A DNA stretch of 64,000 bases from a virus. A program made the position numbers and the translations under genes. The stretch is from positions 21,959 through 85,958 of the IMG/VR virus record IMGVR_UViG_3300030328_002321; one strand, given 5' to 3'. Below, one piece after another: positions 13,836 through 22,723 of this stretch (within the stretch, counting starts at the first letter, position 1; each line of letters opens with the position of its first letter). The notes under the pieces were generated by a model. That model did no database searches. It was not told the DNA's origin and worked only from the letters and a program-made list of their open reading frames with translations.

Positions 13836-14204
13836 ATGATTGAAGCAAATGAACCAACTAATGGCACAGTTGTAAAACAAGCAACGCCACCAAAGATTAC
13901 CACTACACAGATTATAGAAGATCTAGAAAATGGAATAAATAGAGATGGAATCAAAGAAAAGTATAGTTTAGAAACTTGGATGGTTACACAAATGTTTCAG
14001 CATCCTACATTAAAAGGTAGAAAAGCTAAGAAAGTTAGAACATTACCTTTTGAGTTTGTAGATGATACTGAAAACACTATAGAGACTAGAATGAAGGAAA
14101 CTGGTACAATTATAGATAGTAATCAAACTAGTATTCCTGTAGAAACAGTAGAAACAGTAGAAACTATAGAAGATACTACAAATACACAATTTACACAATT
14201 TTAA
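13836..14204 (+). CDS. Small protein between Sak4 and SSB, unknown
   Basis: A 122-residue protein. The middle (TTQIIEDLENGINRDGIKEK ... SLETWMVTQMFQHPTLKGRKAKK) looks like a small helical DNA-binding-type domain ending in a basic patch. The C-terminal third is acidic and low-complexity with a short ETV repeat (PVETVETVETIEDT), and ends in FTQF. An acidic tail with a terminal Phe resembles the partner-binding tip of SSB proteins. The position between the Sak4-like ATPase and SSB suggests a recombination accessory factor, by inference. Confidence 0.66.
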   Translation: MIEANEPTNGTVVKQATPPKITTTQIIEDLENGINRDGIKEKYSLETWMVTQMFQHPTLKGRKAKKVRTLPFEFVDDTENTIETRMKETGTIIDSNQTSIPVETVETVETIEDTTNTQFTQF

Positions 14205-14205
14205 T

Positions 14206-14216
14206 AACCAATAAAT
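14206..14216 (+). promoter_or_regulatory. AACCAATAAAT leader motif (variant)
   Basis: A variant of the leader motif ends 8 nt before the ATG of the SSB-like gene at 14225. Confidence 0.35.
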
Positions 14217-14224
14217 AAATAATT

Positions 14225-14998
14225 ATGGCAATACAAAGTAATGCAAGTACCGAAGAGGTATCAGGAGGAGGAAGAGAATTCTACTCTGGTTTAACAAATA
14301 TGAATGTTGTAGCGGTTAATCCTACAATGGCAGAATTACATGCACTAGATGTGAATGTAAAACAAGAACCTGCATATTCAGGAACTAGTAACGATCAAGC
14401 TTGGAATAAAGTAACATTTTGGCTAGCAAATGAAGATGGTAAATTTAAATTAGATTTGTTTTTAAAGAATAATCACAAAGAATCTCAAACTGGAAAGTTT
14501 TTATGGCTAAATAATGTAGGTCAATCTACATGGTCAACTGATGCACCAACTTATGACTGGTGGAAATCAGAAGGTCAAAGAAAAGCTTATGATGGTGAAA
14601 GAGAATTAATTGAATTTACTAAAGCTTGGGCTAATGTTGCTGCTGGCGGATCTGTATTTTATGATACAATGGCAGATATTGTAAATGGTAATGTAACAGA
14701 GATTAAAACTCTTGCTGCAGCGCTTAAAAGCAATCAACTTCGAGTATTAGTGGGTGTTAAAGATGATAAATATCAAGGTATTTATACTGGATATTTTGGC
14801 AGAGTTAAACCTCAAAGAGATGATTTATTTATTAAAGCGCTTAATGATGAGTATACTCAGTTCAAGAATCATGATTTTAATGCAGACCTTAAATGGGGTA
14901 AGCATGTATCAACAGCTAGTCTAGTTACACCGGACACTATTGATGAAAATGAAGATTGGACAGTTCCTGCAGATCCTCAAGAAGACGCTCCCTTCTAA
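14225..14998 (+). CDS. ssb: Single-stranded DNA-binding protein
   Basis: A 257-residue protein with a beta-rich core (WNKVTFWLANEDGKFKLDLF ... LRVLVGVKDDKYQGIYTGYF) of the OB-fold type. A long acidic tail ends in DPQEDAPF, like the DDIPF tip through which SSBs recruit replication proteins. Large phage SSBs of this form are common in replication modules with family A polymerases. Its neighbours, the Sak4-like ATPase and the primase, fit. The stop overlaps the primase ATG (TAATG). The tail region also carries an in-frame upstream extension of the primase frame (from 14956), which I reject as a start. Confidence 0.8.
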   Translation: MAIQSNASTEEVSGGGREFYSGLTNMNVVAVNPTMAELHALDVNVKQEPAYSGTSNDQAWNKVTFWLANEDGKFKLDLFLKNNHKESQTGKFLWLNNVGQSTWSTDAPTYDWWKSEGQRKAYDGERELIEFTKAWANVAAGGSVFYDTMADIVNGNVTEIKTLAAALKSNQLRVLVGVKDDKYQGIYTGYFGRVKPQRDDLFIKALNDEYTQFKNHDFNADLKWGKHVSTASLVTPDTIDENEDWTVPADPQEDAPF

Positions 14999-15999
14999 TG
15001 GCTATTGATCGTAGAGATAGTAACGATCACCTACATACCGATGTCATACTTAGTAAAATTACTGAGTATGACATTTTTAGGTATTATTGTCCCAGTTTTA
15101 AAATACTTGGTAAGAAATTTAAAAGTGATCTTAGAGAAGATAAATCACCTACGGTTTCTATAATACCTTACAATGGCAAATTATTGTATAAAGATTTTGG
15201 TTCTTCTGATCATACTTTTGATTGTTTTAACTATGTAAAATTTAAATACAATTGTGATTTCTACTCTGCGCTAAACATTATTGACAATGATTTTAATCTT
15301 AACCTCAGTTCTAAAAAAGCTGGTATAAAATTTACTATGGGTCTTATGGCTTATAGACAAAATAAAGTACCATCTTATACTAAGTCTGAGGTTATTATTA
15401 AAAAGAAACGTCGACAATGGACTAGAGATGATGCAAAGTTTTGGGTTCAATATTTGGTTAGTAAGAAAATATTAACTATGTTTGGAGTCGAACCTATAAG
15501 TCATTTCTGGGTAAACAGTACTAGATTTACTTGTAAATCAATTACTTACGCTTTTAGATTCAAAAATCGATATAAAATTTATTCTCCTTATGAAGAAACA
15601 AATAAGTGGTTAAGCAATACAAAAAAGACAGATGTTCAAGGCTATGACCAACTCCCGTATAAAGGTGAGAGACTTATCATTACTTCATCTCTTAAAGATG
15701 TTATGTGTTTGTATGCAGCAGGCTATAATGCTATTGCGCTACAAAGTGAGATGCAAATACCTTCAGAAAAATTAGTAAAAGATTTAAAAGATAGATTTAC
15801 TATAATAGATATTTTATACGACAATGATTTCGACAAAGTAACAAATCCAGGCCAGACAATGGCTAAAAAGATTTGTGACTTATATGGTTTTAATAATATC
15901 TGCATACCTGATTATTATCAGTCTAAAGATCCATCAGACTTAATTAAACAGATGTGTAGTTTTAATGAACTTAAAAACATATTAAATGAATCGAGATGA
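14998..15999 (+). CDS. DnaG-type primase with Toprim domain
   Basis: A 333-residue primase-like protein. The N-terminal half (about 20-100) has the GKLLYKDFGS ... FDCFNYV pattern typical of phage DnaG-like proteins but lacks the CHC2 zinc cysteines. The C-terminal half has a Toprim fold: ERLIITSSLKDVMCLYAAG (about 224-242) with the SL in place of the usual EG(E), then IDILYDNDFD (about 270-279), the DxD metal motif, and a KDPSDLIK end. It would make RNA primers for the replisome. The missing canonical Toprim Glu is worth checking. The start at 14998 (TAATG) is preferred over 14956. Confidence 0.82.
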   Translation: MAIDRRDSNDHLHTDVILSKITEYDIFRYYCPSFKILGKKFKSDLREDKSPTVSIIPYNGKLLYKDFGSSDHTFDCFNYVKFKYNCDFYSALNIIDNDFNLNLSSKKAGIKFTMGLMAYRQNKVPSYTKSEVIIKKKRRQWTRDDAKFWVQYLVSKKILTMFGVEPISHFWVNSTRFTCKSITYAFRFKNRYKIYSPYEETNKWLSNTKKTDVQGYDQLPYKGERLIITSSLKDVMCLYAAGYNAIALQSEMQIPSEKLVKDLKDRFTIIDILYDNDFDKVTNPGQTMAKKICDLYGFNNICIPDYYQSKDPSDLIKQMCSFNELKNILNESR

Positions 16000-17155
16000 A
16001 ATTATTGAAAAATTTAGAAAACAAAAAGGGTGGTTAAAAAAAGGAGCGCAATGGTTAGCTGATAAATGGGAAGTAGATATTGCTATTATTAAAGATTGTA
16101 AAAAAATTGTATCTTCTGAAGAATGGGTACAAGAACGCATGAATAATGATAATGGTCATGAGCTTAGTCAAAGTCAAGCTTTTTCAAAACATTTACTAGA
16201 TAATGGTTTAACAATGGCAGATGTAAAGTCTGTTAAGTTTTGGCAAAATTTTAACGGGGAACAACGTTACAGTATAGTAACACACAATCAGTGGCATGAA
16301 CAGCCCCAAGTTAAAGAAGAATTGCTAAACTATATTAAATCTATATCACATAAAGTACCTAAATATAAATGGAAAAAAGCTAAAGATCCTATATGCTATG
16401 AAATATCTTTACCAGATATACATTATGGTAAAATTACAGATGAATCACCTGATGCATTAGAAAAACATTATATGCAAGCTATTGTAGATCTACATAGAAA
16501 AGCAGATGGTCTTGATATAGAAAGATTTTTATTGCCAATAGGTAATGATGGTCTAAATTCAGAAGGTTATTCACGAGCTACAACTAAAGGCACACCTCAA
16601 CAAGATAGTATGCTATGGCGTCAGTCTTTTAGAGGTTATTGGCATTTAGTTACCAAAGCTATTGATTATTTAACACAATTTGCCCCGGTAGACGTTGTTG
16701 TAGTACAAGGTAATCATGACTTTGAACGTATGTTTTATGCTGGAGAAGTTTTAGCTGCAGTATATAACAATAATAAAAACGTTACTGTAGATAATGGTTT
16801 AGATGCACGTAAATACTACGAGTATGGAACAAATATGATAATGTTTACACATGGGGACAAAGAAAAAGCGCAAGAGTTACCACTTTTGATTGCTACAGAA
16901 CAACCTGAAATGTGGAGTAGATGTAAAATTAGAGAAGTACACTGTGGACATAAGCATAAAGAAATGCTTAATGAGTACATGGGTACTAAAGTTAGATTTA
17001 TACCATCTATTTGTGCTAACGACGCTTGGCATAAAACAAAAGGTTATGTAGGGACACTTAGATGCGGACAAGCATTTATTTGGAATAAGAATAGAGGTCT
17101 GGAAGGGTACCTACAAACAAATATTATGAGCTATGGCTTGGAAGAGACGAAGTAA
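15986..17155 (+). CDS. Calcineurin-like metallophosphoesterase
   Basis: A 389-residue protein with the ordered metal-binding motifs of the calcineurin/Mre11 fold. They are DIH (D144, H146), GND (186-188), GNHD (242-245), THGD (about 288-291) and GHKH (321-324). The N-terminal 15-45 region (WLKKGAQWLADKWEVDIAII) looks like a helix-turn-helix. Phage relatives are often annotated as SbcD/Mre11-like nucleases or phosphatases. Placed between the primase and a DUF1064-like nuclease, a DNA-end or RNA processing role is likely. It overlaps the primase end by 14 bp. Confidence 0.86.
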   Translation: MNRDEIIEKFRKQKGWLKKGAQWLADKWEVDIAIIKDCKKIVSSEEWVQERMNNDNGHELSQSQAFSKHLLDNGLTMADVKSVKFWQNFNGEQRYSIVTHNQWHEQPQVKEELLNYIKSISHKVPKYKWKKAKDPICYEISLPDIHYGKITDESPDALEKHYMQAIVDLHRKADGLDIERFLLPIGNDGLNSEGYSRATTKGTPQQDSMLWRQSFRGYWHLVTKAIDYLTQFAPVDVVVVQGNHDFERMFYAGEVLAAVYNNNKNVTVDNGLDARKYYEYGTNMIMFTHGDKEKAQELPLLIATEQPEMWSRCKIREVHCGHKHKEMLNEYMGTKVRFIPSICANDAWHKTKGYVGTLRCGQAFIWNKNRGLEGYLQTNIMSYGLEETK

Positions 17156-17573
17156 ATCTAAAACTAAAGTTAAAAATGCTAAAAAGTCTACATATAAAGG
17201 TTTAGATTTTAAATCTAACTTAGAATTACACTGTTATAAGAAATTAGAAACAGCTAAAATTGAAGTTAAATATGAAGAAGAAACCTTTACAATTTTTCCA
17301 GCAACAATTTACCCACAAGCATGCTATGAAGGTACCTCTAAAAAGCTTTACAATAAAGGTAGTAAGATTAGACCAATTACTTACACACCGGATTTTGTAG
17401 ATCCAAAAGGTAAATTTATTATAGAAACAAAAGGCTATGCCAATGAGTCTTTTCCTTTAAGATGGAAGTTATTTAAAAAACATCTTAAAGATAATAATCA
17501 TCACTATGTGCTTTTTATGCCAAGAAACAAAAAGCAAGTAGATGAGGTTGTAGAATTAATAAAACAGTTATAG
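17133..17573 (+). CDS. DUF1064-like PD-(D/E)xK endonuclease
   Basis: A 146-residue basic protein with the restriction-fold core TYTPDFVDPKGKFIIETKG. D87 and the E98-x-K100 pair form the PD...ExK site, and E31 in the first helix may complete it. DUF1064 and T7 endonuclease I relatives cleave branched DNA, so Holliday-junction or replication-intermediate resolution is likely. The lysine-rich N-terminus (KRRSKSKTKVKNAKK) should bind DNA. It overlaps the metallophosphoesterase gene by 23 bp. The stop codon lies inside the 5' arm of element F. Confidence 0.78.
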   Translation: MAWKRRSKSKTKVKNAKKSTYKGLDFKSNLELHCYKKLETAKIEVKYEEETFTIFPATIYPQACYEGTSKKLYNKGSKIRPITYTPDFVDPKGKFIIETKGYANESFPLRWKLFKKHLKDNNHHYVLFMPRNKKQVDEVVELIKQL

Positions 17574-17672
17574 AGTAAACCTAGGTGGTTACCCCTAGAC
17601 GGGCATTATAGCGAATGATTGACAAAACAACGAGTTATATTCCGGTTATATGTAAGTCCGCGTTTATTCTAT
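17570..17672 (+). ncRNA. Structured intergenic element F
   Basis: ATAGAGTAAAC (17570-17580) pairs with GTTTATTCTAT (17662-17672): 11 bp with one G-U, including the TAG stop of the nuclease gene. Directly inside, CTAGG (17581-17585) pairs with CCTAG (17594-17598) around 8 nt. CGGGC further on can pair with GTCCG before the closing arm, making a multi-branched fold. ACGGGCATTA resembles a block in element E. It occupies most of the 126-bp gap. Confidence 0.55.
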
Positions 17673-17677
17673 TTATT

Positions 17678-17688
17678 AACCAATTAAA
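17678..17688 (+). promoter_or_regulatory. AACCAATTAAA leader motif
   Basis: An exact copy ending 11 nt before the ATG at 17700, just after element F. Confidence 0.5.
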
Positions 17689-17699
17689 CACTTTAAATT

Positions 17700-17900
17700 A
17701 TGGCTGAAACCGTTAGCCCTTGCTGTGGCTATGAATACAGCGAAGTAACATTTCCATGTGGATGCGAAATGTACCAATGTAACAATCCCAAATGTAACGA
17801 TCATTTTGATGAGCCTATAGATGACTATGAATATAGACAACAAAGGCTTGATGAAATTGCAGAAGCACGTGCAGATGAAGCTCGTGATATGGGATACTAA
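17700..17900 (+). CDS. Small zinc-finger protein
   Basis: A 66-residue protein with Cys at 8, 9, 20, 22, 27 and 32 and His at 35, in the order CCGYEY ... PCGCEMYQCNNPKCNDH. This is a compact zinc-ribbon, followed by an acidic helical tail (QQRLDEIAEARADEARDMG). It carries the AACCAATTAAA leader and precedes rIIA by 25 bp, so both probably share a transcript. Such small zinc proteins can bind nucleic acids or host polymerase; no specific role is evident. Confidence 0.72.
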   Translation: MAETVSPCCGYEYSEVTFPCGCEMYQCNNPKCNDHFDEPIDDYEYRQQRLDEIAEARADEARDMGY

Positions 17901-17904
17901 TATA

Positions 17905-17915
17905 AACCAATTAAA
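17905..17915 (+). promoter_or_regulatory. AACCAATTAAA leader motif (decides rIIA start)
   Basis: An exact copy ending 10 nt before the ATG at 17926. It supports that ATG as the start of the rIIA-like gene rather than the in-frame ATG at 17821, which lies inside the preceding gene. Confidence 0.5.
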
Positions 17916-17925
17916 CACAAATTTT

Positions 17926-20670
17926 ATGAGTATTAAAACTATTGATAAGCCTATGCAAGGTAGCGCCGGCATAGCAAAGAAAATTAACAAAGGCGCTGAG
18001 AAGATGGTATTTGACATTCTTCAATCTACACAATATTCTATGCCAATTCAGTCTACTATTAGAGAACTTGTTACCAATGCATGTGACTCTCAGCGAGAAA
18101 AAGAAGTAGCAATAGAAATATTGACAGGTAAAAAGAAAGTTGAAGACTATTACATAGAACGCCATGGTGCGCAGTATGAAGATAGTAATTTTAATAAAAA
18201 TTATTATAATCTAGCACATTTACAACATGATAAAAATCATATTGATTTATTATATACACAAAATGAAGGTGTTGGATATTGTGATATATTTTCAGTTACT
18301 GATTATGGTGTAGGTATTGGATCAAGACGTTTAGAAGGTATATTGGAACTGGGTTATTCTACGAAAAGAAATACCAGTGAAAATTTTGGTGCCTTTGGTC
18401 TTGGAGCAAAAGCTGCATTATCAACCGGTGTAGATTTCTATACTATAGAAACTATATACAATGGTATGAGATTTAAATGCAACTGTTATAATTACAAAAC
18501 TGATTTTATTATACCAGCTTTTAATATAAAAACAGGAATGCAGAATAAATTTATAACTTTTAGTGACGGTAGTAAAGTATATTATGAGCATTCTAATGAA
18601 GTAAATCAAACTACTATATCATTTGGTGTAAAACGTCACAATCGTAATAAGTTTGAAGAAGCTATTGAAGAACAATTAATGTATTTTGACAACGTTAATT
18701 TTAATATTAAGTATGAGGGTGGTGAGTCTAGAGAAATGCATTTTAAAACTGAAGTACTTTACAACTCTAAAAACATAATAATTGGTGACAGTTACTATTT
18801 TAGTAAACCACATATTGTTCTTGTTAAAGATACAGATGCTTCTACAGGTATTAACTATGGTTTTATTGATTTTAAAGAACTAGAAATGCAACAAATGTAT
18901 GGTTGTGTTGCTTTCAAATGTCCTGCTAGACAAGTGGTCACTAATGAAGACGGTACAGAAACTGTATTACAAGAAGGTGTAGATGTTACTCCATCTCGTG
19001 AGAAAGTTATATGGAACGAAGCTACTAAAAAATACATTAAAAGTGTAATTGAGTCAGCTGCTCAAGAAGCTAGTGATATGGTGGAAGAGCAATTGGAAGA
19101 AACTGATTTCTTGAAATGGATTGATAAATGTAGATCTATTATATCTGGGGACTCTGGTGAAAATAAAATCTTAAGTAAGATTGCGCGGATTATTGATAAA
19201 GACTTAATTAAACCTAAGTTTGGTCCTGATCCTAGAATTAAATATAGTTCTATAACTAAATTATTTGATGGTCTAAAACTTATGAGACCAGTTTTAATAA
19301 ATAGTACTATGGAACGAGAACCAGTAAAAGATTGGGGTGGATTTGATGCTAAACATTTTTATGAAAGAAGAGAACAGTTTAGTAAATATAAAGATTCTTA
19401 TTTACAACAATTAGATATAGAAGATTCTTATCTATCTAATAAAGTTTGTACTTACACTTTAGAGGATTTAAACTCTAGATTTAGTGAGTCTATACTTAAA
19501 GCTACAGGTGATGCACAAGTTAAACTTTTGAATGAAAAAGCTAGAGTAACAGCTAAAAGAACAGCAGTTCTTAAGTTTATTGAAGCTTCTGAATGGTATA
19601 AAAACTATGATGAAGTAGAAGTACCTGAAGAGTTTATTACAAAATGTAAAGATATAGAAGAAGAGCAATTAGAAAAAGCTAAATATAATAATTTAACAGC
19701 TGCAGAGCGCCGTGAGATAGAAAAGCGGATGGTAGCATATACTGTTAGATGGGATGATCGTAAAGATGATAGGCTTACATTAGAAAAAATTGAGCCTAAA
19801 GCTAAAGATCTTATGGGTAGCTCTAATAGCATTTATTATTGTACTAAAGAAGATGAAGATAAAATGAAAGCTGCTGCTTTATTACTTAAAGAAGTTGTTC
19901 CACATTTTAAAGAAGTTTATCCAAATGCTAGTTGGCATGATAATGGTAATCAAAGAGAGTCTTCAAGTTATCCTATTTATTGGTATGAACATCCGCCAGT
20001 TAGATTTTTACAGTGGCAGCACAAAGGTGAGTATTATGAATGGGCTAATCCTAAACAAGGATGGGATACACCACAATTAATACGTGTTAGTCAAAATAAG
20101 GTTAAGTTTATTACACAAAACCCTAATGTTAAACACATTGACGAACTATTTTTACAATTAACAGATAATAACGGATATACTATGGACAATTCACTTATTA
20201 AATATTACACAGCACATAAATTAGAGAAAATAAATAAATTTAGATTTATGCAAGGTTTAAAATGTATACACCCTGAATTACAAGAAGATTATTGTGAACT
20301 CATGGATTTGAGGAATAATAATTATTCAGAATGGGAATACAGAGAGGTACGCAAAATGGCTCCCTCTATAATTAAGCATATGGATAAATTATATGAATTT
20401 CAAAAGTTTATAACAGACTGTGATGATTCAGATTTAATAGAAGAAAAGTCTAAAGAACTGTTTGTTTTGTCAGATATTAGTGAGGCTAAAGCTGCTGATT
20501 TGAATATATTAGCTAAGTATGATAATATAGTAGAATTTGCAGAAGAAGTTAAACCGCTATTAGATGAATTATCGTGTCTTGAGAGTAGAGAATGTGATAT
20601 GTCTCCTGAACTTGAGAAAGAGGTTAGAGTTTATTTAAGAGCTAAATCTAGAGAAGTATGGGAAGATTAA
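17926..20670 (+). CDS. rIIA: RIIA-like GHKL ATPase
   Basis: A 914-residue protein with an N-terminal Bergerat (GHKL/HSP90-type) ATP-binding fold. The N-box is ELVTNACDS (E47, N51, D54), G1 is DYGVGIG (126-132), and the lid and G2 region is GAFGLGAKAAL (about 155-165). A long helical, acidic C-terminal part follows. T4 rIIA is the classical phage member; with rIIB it protects against lambda Rex exclusion, by an unclear mechanism. An rIIB-like gene lies two genes downstream, which supports this identity. Start chosen at 17926 because of the leader motif and to avoid overlap. It is longer than T4 rIIA (about 725 residues). Confidence 0.82.
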   Translation: MSIKTIDKPMQGSAGIAKKINKGAEKMVFDILQSTQYSMPIQSTIRELVTNACDSQREKEVAIEILTGKKKVEDYYIERHGAQYEDSNFNKNYYNLAHLQHDKNHIDLLYTQNEGVGYCDIFSVTDYGVGIGSRRLEGILELGYSTKRNTSENFGAFGLGAKAALSTGVDFYTIETIYNGMRFKCNCYNYKTDFIIPAFNIKTGMQNKFITFSDGSKVYYEHSNEVNQTTISFGVKRHNRNKFEEAIEEQLMYFDNVNFNIKYEGGESREMHFKTEVLYNSKNIIIGDSYYFSKPHIVLVKDTDASTGINYGFIDFKELEMQQMYGCVAFKCPARQVVTNEDGTETVLQEGVDVTPSREKVIWNEATKKYIKSVIESAAQEASDMVEEQLEETDFLKWIDKCRSIISGDSGENKILSKIARIIDKDLIKPKFGPDPRIKYSSITKLFDGLKLMRPVLINSTMEREPVKDWGGFDAKHFYERREQFSKYKDSYLQQLDIEDSYLSNKVCTYTLEDLNSRFSESILKATGDAQVKLLNEKARVTAKRTAVLKFIEASEWYKNYDEVEVPEEFITKCKDIEEEQLEKAKYNNLTAAERREIEKRMVAYTVRWDDRKDDRLTLEKIEPKAKDLMGSSNSIYYCTKEDEDKMKAAALLLKEVVPHFKEVYPNASWHDNGNQRESSSYPIYWYEHPPVRFLQWQHKGEYYEWANPKQGWDTPQLIRVSQNKVKFITQNPNVKHIDELFLQLTDNNGYTMDNSLIKYYTAHKLEKINKFRFMQGLKCIHPELQEDYCELMDLRNNNYSEWEYREVRKMAPSIIKHMDKLYEFQKFITDCDDSDLIEEKSKELFVLSDISEAKAADLNILAKYDNIVEFAEEVKPLLDELSCLESRECDMSPELEKEVRVYLRAKSREVWED

Positions 20671-21521
20671 TAACTAAAGATATAAGAAAAACATTTAAGA
20701 TTCGTGCTTCTGGACGATCTACAGATTTTATATCTCCTAGTTTTGGACATGGCTGTTTATATAATTGTTCTTATTGTTATATGAAACGTCATAAAGATAA
20801 AGGTTTGTCTATTGCTGTAAATACCGGTGATATATTAACAGCGATTAATAATCATGTATATTTTACAACAGTAGATAAACCTAATCAAACTCATGCAGAA
20901 TACACCACTTATGATATTAGCTGTAACGAAGATTTTGCGTTGCATGCTAAATATCATGATTGGAAAAGAATATTTGAATTCTTTAGAGATCATCCTATAG
21001 CTATGGGCAGTTTTGCAACAAAATTTGTAAATCCTGACTTAATTAACTTTGATCCTCAAGGTAAAATACGTATTAGATTTAGTTTAATGCCTCAGCATAA
21101 AGCAGATCTACACGAACGAGGTACTAGTAAAATAATAGATAGAATAAAAGCTATTGATGCATTTATTGATGCTGGATACGATGTACATGTTAATTATAGC
21201 CCTATTATAGTATATGATGGATGGCTAAAAGATTACAAATATGTATTTGATATGATGAACGATTATGTTACATATAAAGATCAAGTTTTAGCAGAATGTA
21301 TATTTTTAACTCACAATTTTAAGAAGCATGTTATAAATTTAGGTAGACACCCAGATACAGAAGTAGATTTATGGGTTCTAGACAAACAAGAAATAAAGCG
21401 CTCTCAATATGGAGGAGAAAATATTAGATATAAACTAGGAATGAAATCTGAATATATAAAACAATTTACAAAATTACATGAAGCAACAATACCGTGGAAT
21501 ACAATACGGTATATTTTTTAA
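20658..21521 (+). CDS. Spore photoproduct lyase-like radical SAM protein
   Basis: A 287-residue radical SAM enzyme with the 4Fe-4S motif CLYNCSYC (C33, C37, C40; CxxxCxxC). The body matches the SplB/DNA-repair-photolyase type: ATKFVN, RFSLMPQ, HERGTSKIIDRIKAIDAFID, then AGYDVHVNYSPIIVYDGW. SplB family enzymes reverse the spore photoproduct (a thymine dimer) by a SAM radical, without light. It sits between rIIA (13-bp overlap) and rIIB, so it shares their transcript. It may repair or modify thymine in phage or host DNA. Substrate is inferred from family only. Confidence 0.83.
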   Translation: MGRLITKDIRKTFKIRASGRSTDFISPSFGHGCLYNCSYCYMKRHKDKGLSIAVNTGDILTAINNHVYFTTVDKPNQTHAEYTTYDISCNEDFALHAKYHDWKRIFEFFRDHPIAMGSFATKFVNPDLINFDPQGKIRIRFSLMPQHKADLHERGTSKIIDRIKAIDAFIDAGYDVHVNYSPIIVYDGWLKDYKYVFDMMNDYVTYKDQVLAECIFLTHNFKKHVINLGRHPDTEVDLWVLDKQEIKRSQYGGENIRYKLGMKSEYIKQFTKLHEATIPWNTIRYIF

Positions 21522-21530
21522 CCAATTAAA
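21520..21530 (+). promoter_or_regulatory. AACCAATTAAA leader motif
   Basis: An exact copy ending 8 nt before the ATG of the rIIB-like gene. Its first two bases overlap the stop codon of the radical SAM gene. Confidence 0.45.
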
Positions 21531-21538
21531 TTTAAATT

Positions 21539-22705
21539 ATGATTACAATTAATGTTATTGAAAACAAAATCTGTGGAAGTTATGGTGATACGCCATTCAC
21601 AGTTGATTACAGTAAAGAACTGTATGATAGTATGAATGCCCTAGCAGTAGCTAGTGCTACAGTAGATACAATAGAAGAATACAATGAAATATTGGCTGCA
21701 TTTGCGCCTTTATGCGTTGTAGATTATACTAAAACTATTGAAACACAATGTGAATATATTCACGTTAATAAGGTTACAGGAGAATTCTTTCTTAAGCATA
21801 ATGGAGTGGTATCAACGATACCTATGCCACAAGCGTTAGTAGATAGAATATTTGATTCCTTAGATAAAGATCTAGACTTTATGCCTTTAATTAAAATGTG
21901 GACTAGATGGTTGCGTAACCCAATCTTGTGGAGAAAAATGAAGCAAGGTCATGGGAACGATTTCTGTGAGAGGTTCTTTAATTTTGTAAATATGCAATAT
22001 GTGCATCCAAAATATAAAGATGAGCTTATAGAACAAGGTCTTACTGATGAAGCAGCTTCTAAACGAGCAACAATGTACCAGATGAAAATCACCCATGAGG
22101 GATTACTAAATGGTTATAAAGTCTCAAGAGAAGTGCTTCATAAGTATGACGCAGAAACCGGTGAACAAATTGATCGTTACAAAAGAACGTTTAATGTTGA
22201 TACTGGTGAAATAGAAGGCAATGGATTACCAGAGCACGTAGAAGATAGATTGTTTGAACCAGCTGTTATGGGTAACGGTGGTGATGCATTTTTCTGTGAA
22301 GGTGCAAACGGTTACGCAAATCCAGGGCATTTTATTAAAGTAGGTTGTACCCATAGACTTGCAGATTGGAGTCAAGTTAACGTTAATGATACAGTATCTT
22401 GCGTTAAAGGTCTTCATATCGGTGGGTTAAAATATATTGCTTGGTATAGTGGAGAAATTCACAATATCTTTGTAGATCCTATGCATATCGGGGCAGTGCC
22501 TTGTGATGAAGACGGAGCTATTAGATGTAAGCAATATTTTGTTCATTCTTCCCTAGTGGGTGTGAATGGATCTATTTACCACAGCTCTAGCTATGCAGCT
22601 ATGACAGACGCTGAATGGGATGACATGCGCGCAAAAGCAGTGCAAGAAAGGTCTGAACGTAAAGCTCAAAGTGACAGGGAAGTTGCAGAGATCAATGCTC
22701 TGTAG
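21539..22705 (+). CDS. rIIB: RIIB-like protein
   Basis: A 388-residue protein whose C-terminal half has the RIIB layout: a helical KMWTRWLRNPILW ... FCERFFNFV region (about 120-145) and a later domain with DTVSCVKGLHIGGLKYI (about 282-298). It ends with IFVDPMHIGAVPCDEDGAIRCKQYFV-like strands, as in the T4 rIIB C-terminus (a GLH block, then strand-rich sequence with VVSIP and RCxxY elements). T4 RIIB works with RIIA in blocking Rex-type exclusion. Pairing with the rIIA-like gene makes this the second member. The N-terminal 110 residues are less like T4. Element G follows the stop. Confidence 0.75.
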   Translation: MITINVIENKICGSYGDTPFTVDYSKELYDSMNALAVASATVDTIEEYNEILAAFAPLCVVDYTKTIETQCEYIHVNKVTGEFFLKHNGVVSTIPMPQALVDRIFDSLDKDLDFMPLIKMWTRWLRNPILWRKMKQGHGNDFCERFFNFVNMQYVHPKYKDELIEQGLTDEAASKRATMYQMKITHEGLLNGYKVSREVLHKYDAETGEQIDRYKRTFNVDTGEIEGNGLPEHVEDRLFEPAVMGNGGDAFFCEGANGYANPGHFIKVGCTHRLADWSQVNVNDTVSCVKGLHIGGLKYIAWYSGEIHNIFVDPMHIGAVPCDEDGAIRCKQYFVHSSLVGVNGSIYHSSSYAAMTDAEWDDMRAKAVQERSERKAQSDREVAEINAL

Positions 22706-22723
22706 CTAGTGTTTAATTGGTAA

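Noticed and set aside
14956-14997. Upstream start of the primase
   Set aside because: Reads MDSSCRSSRRRSLL out of the SSB acidic tail; the TAATG overlap start at 14998 is the usual coupled arrangement.
17821-17925. Longer N-terminus for the rIIA-like protein
   Set aside because: It would overlap the zinc-finger gene in another frame; the leader motif and clean ATG at 17926 support the shorter form.
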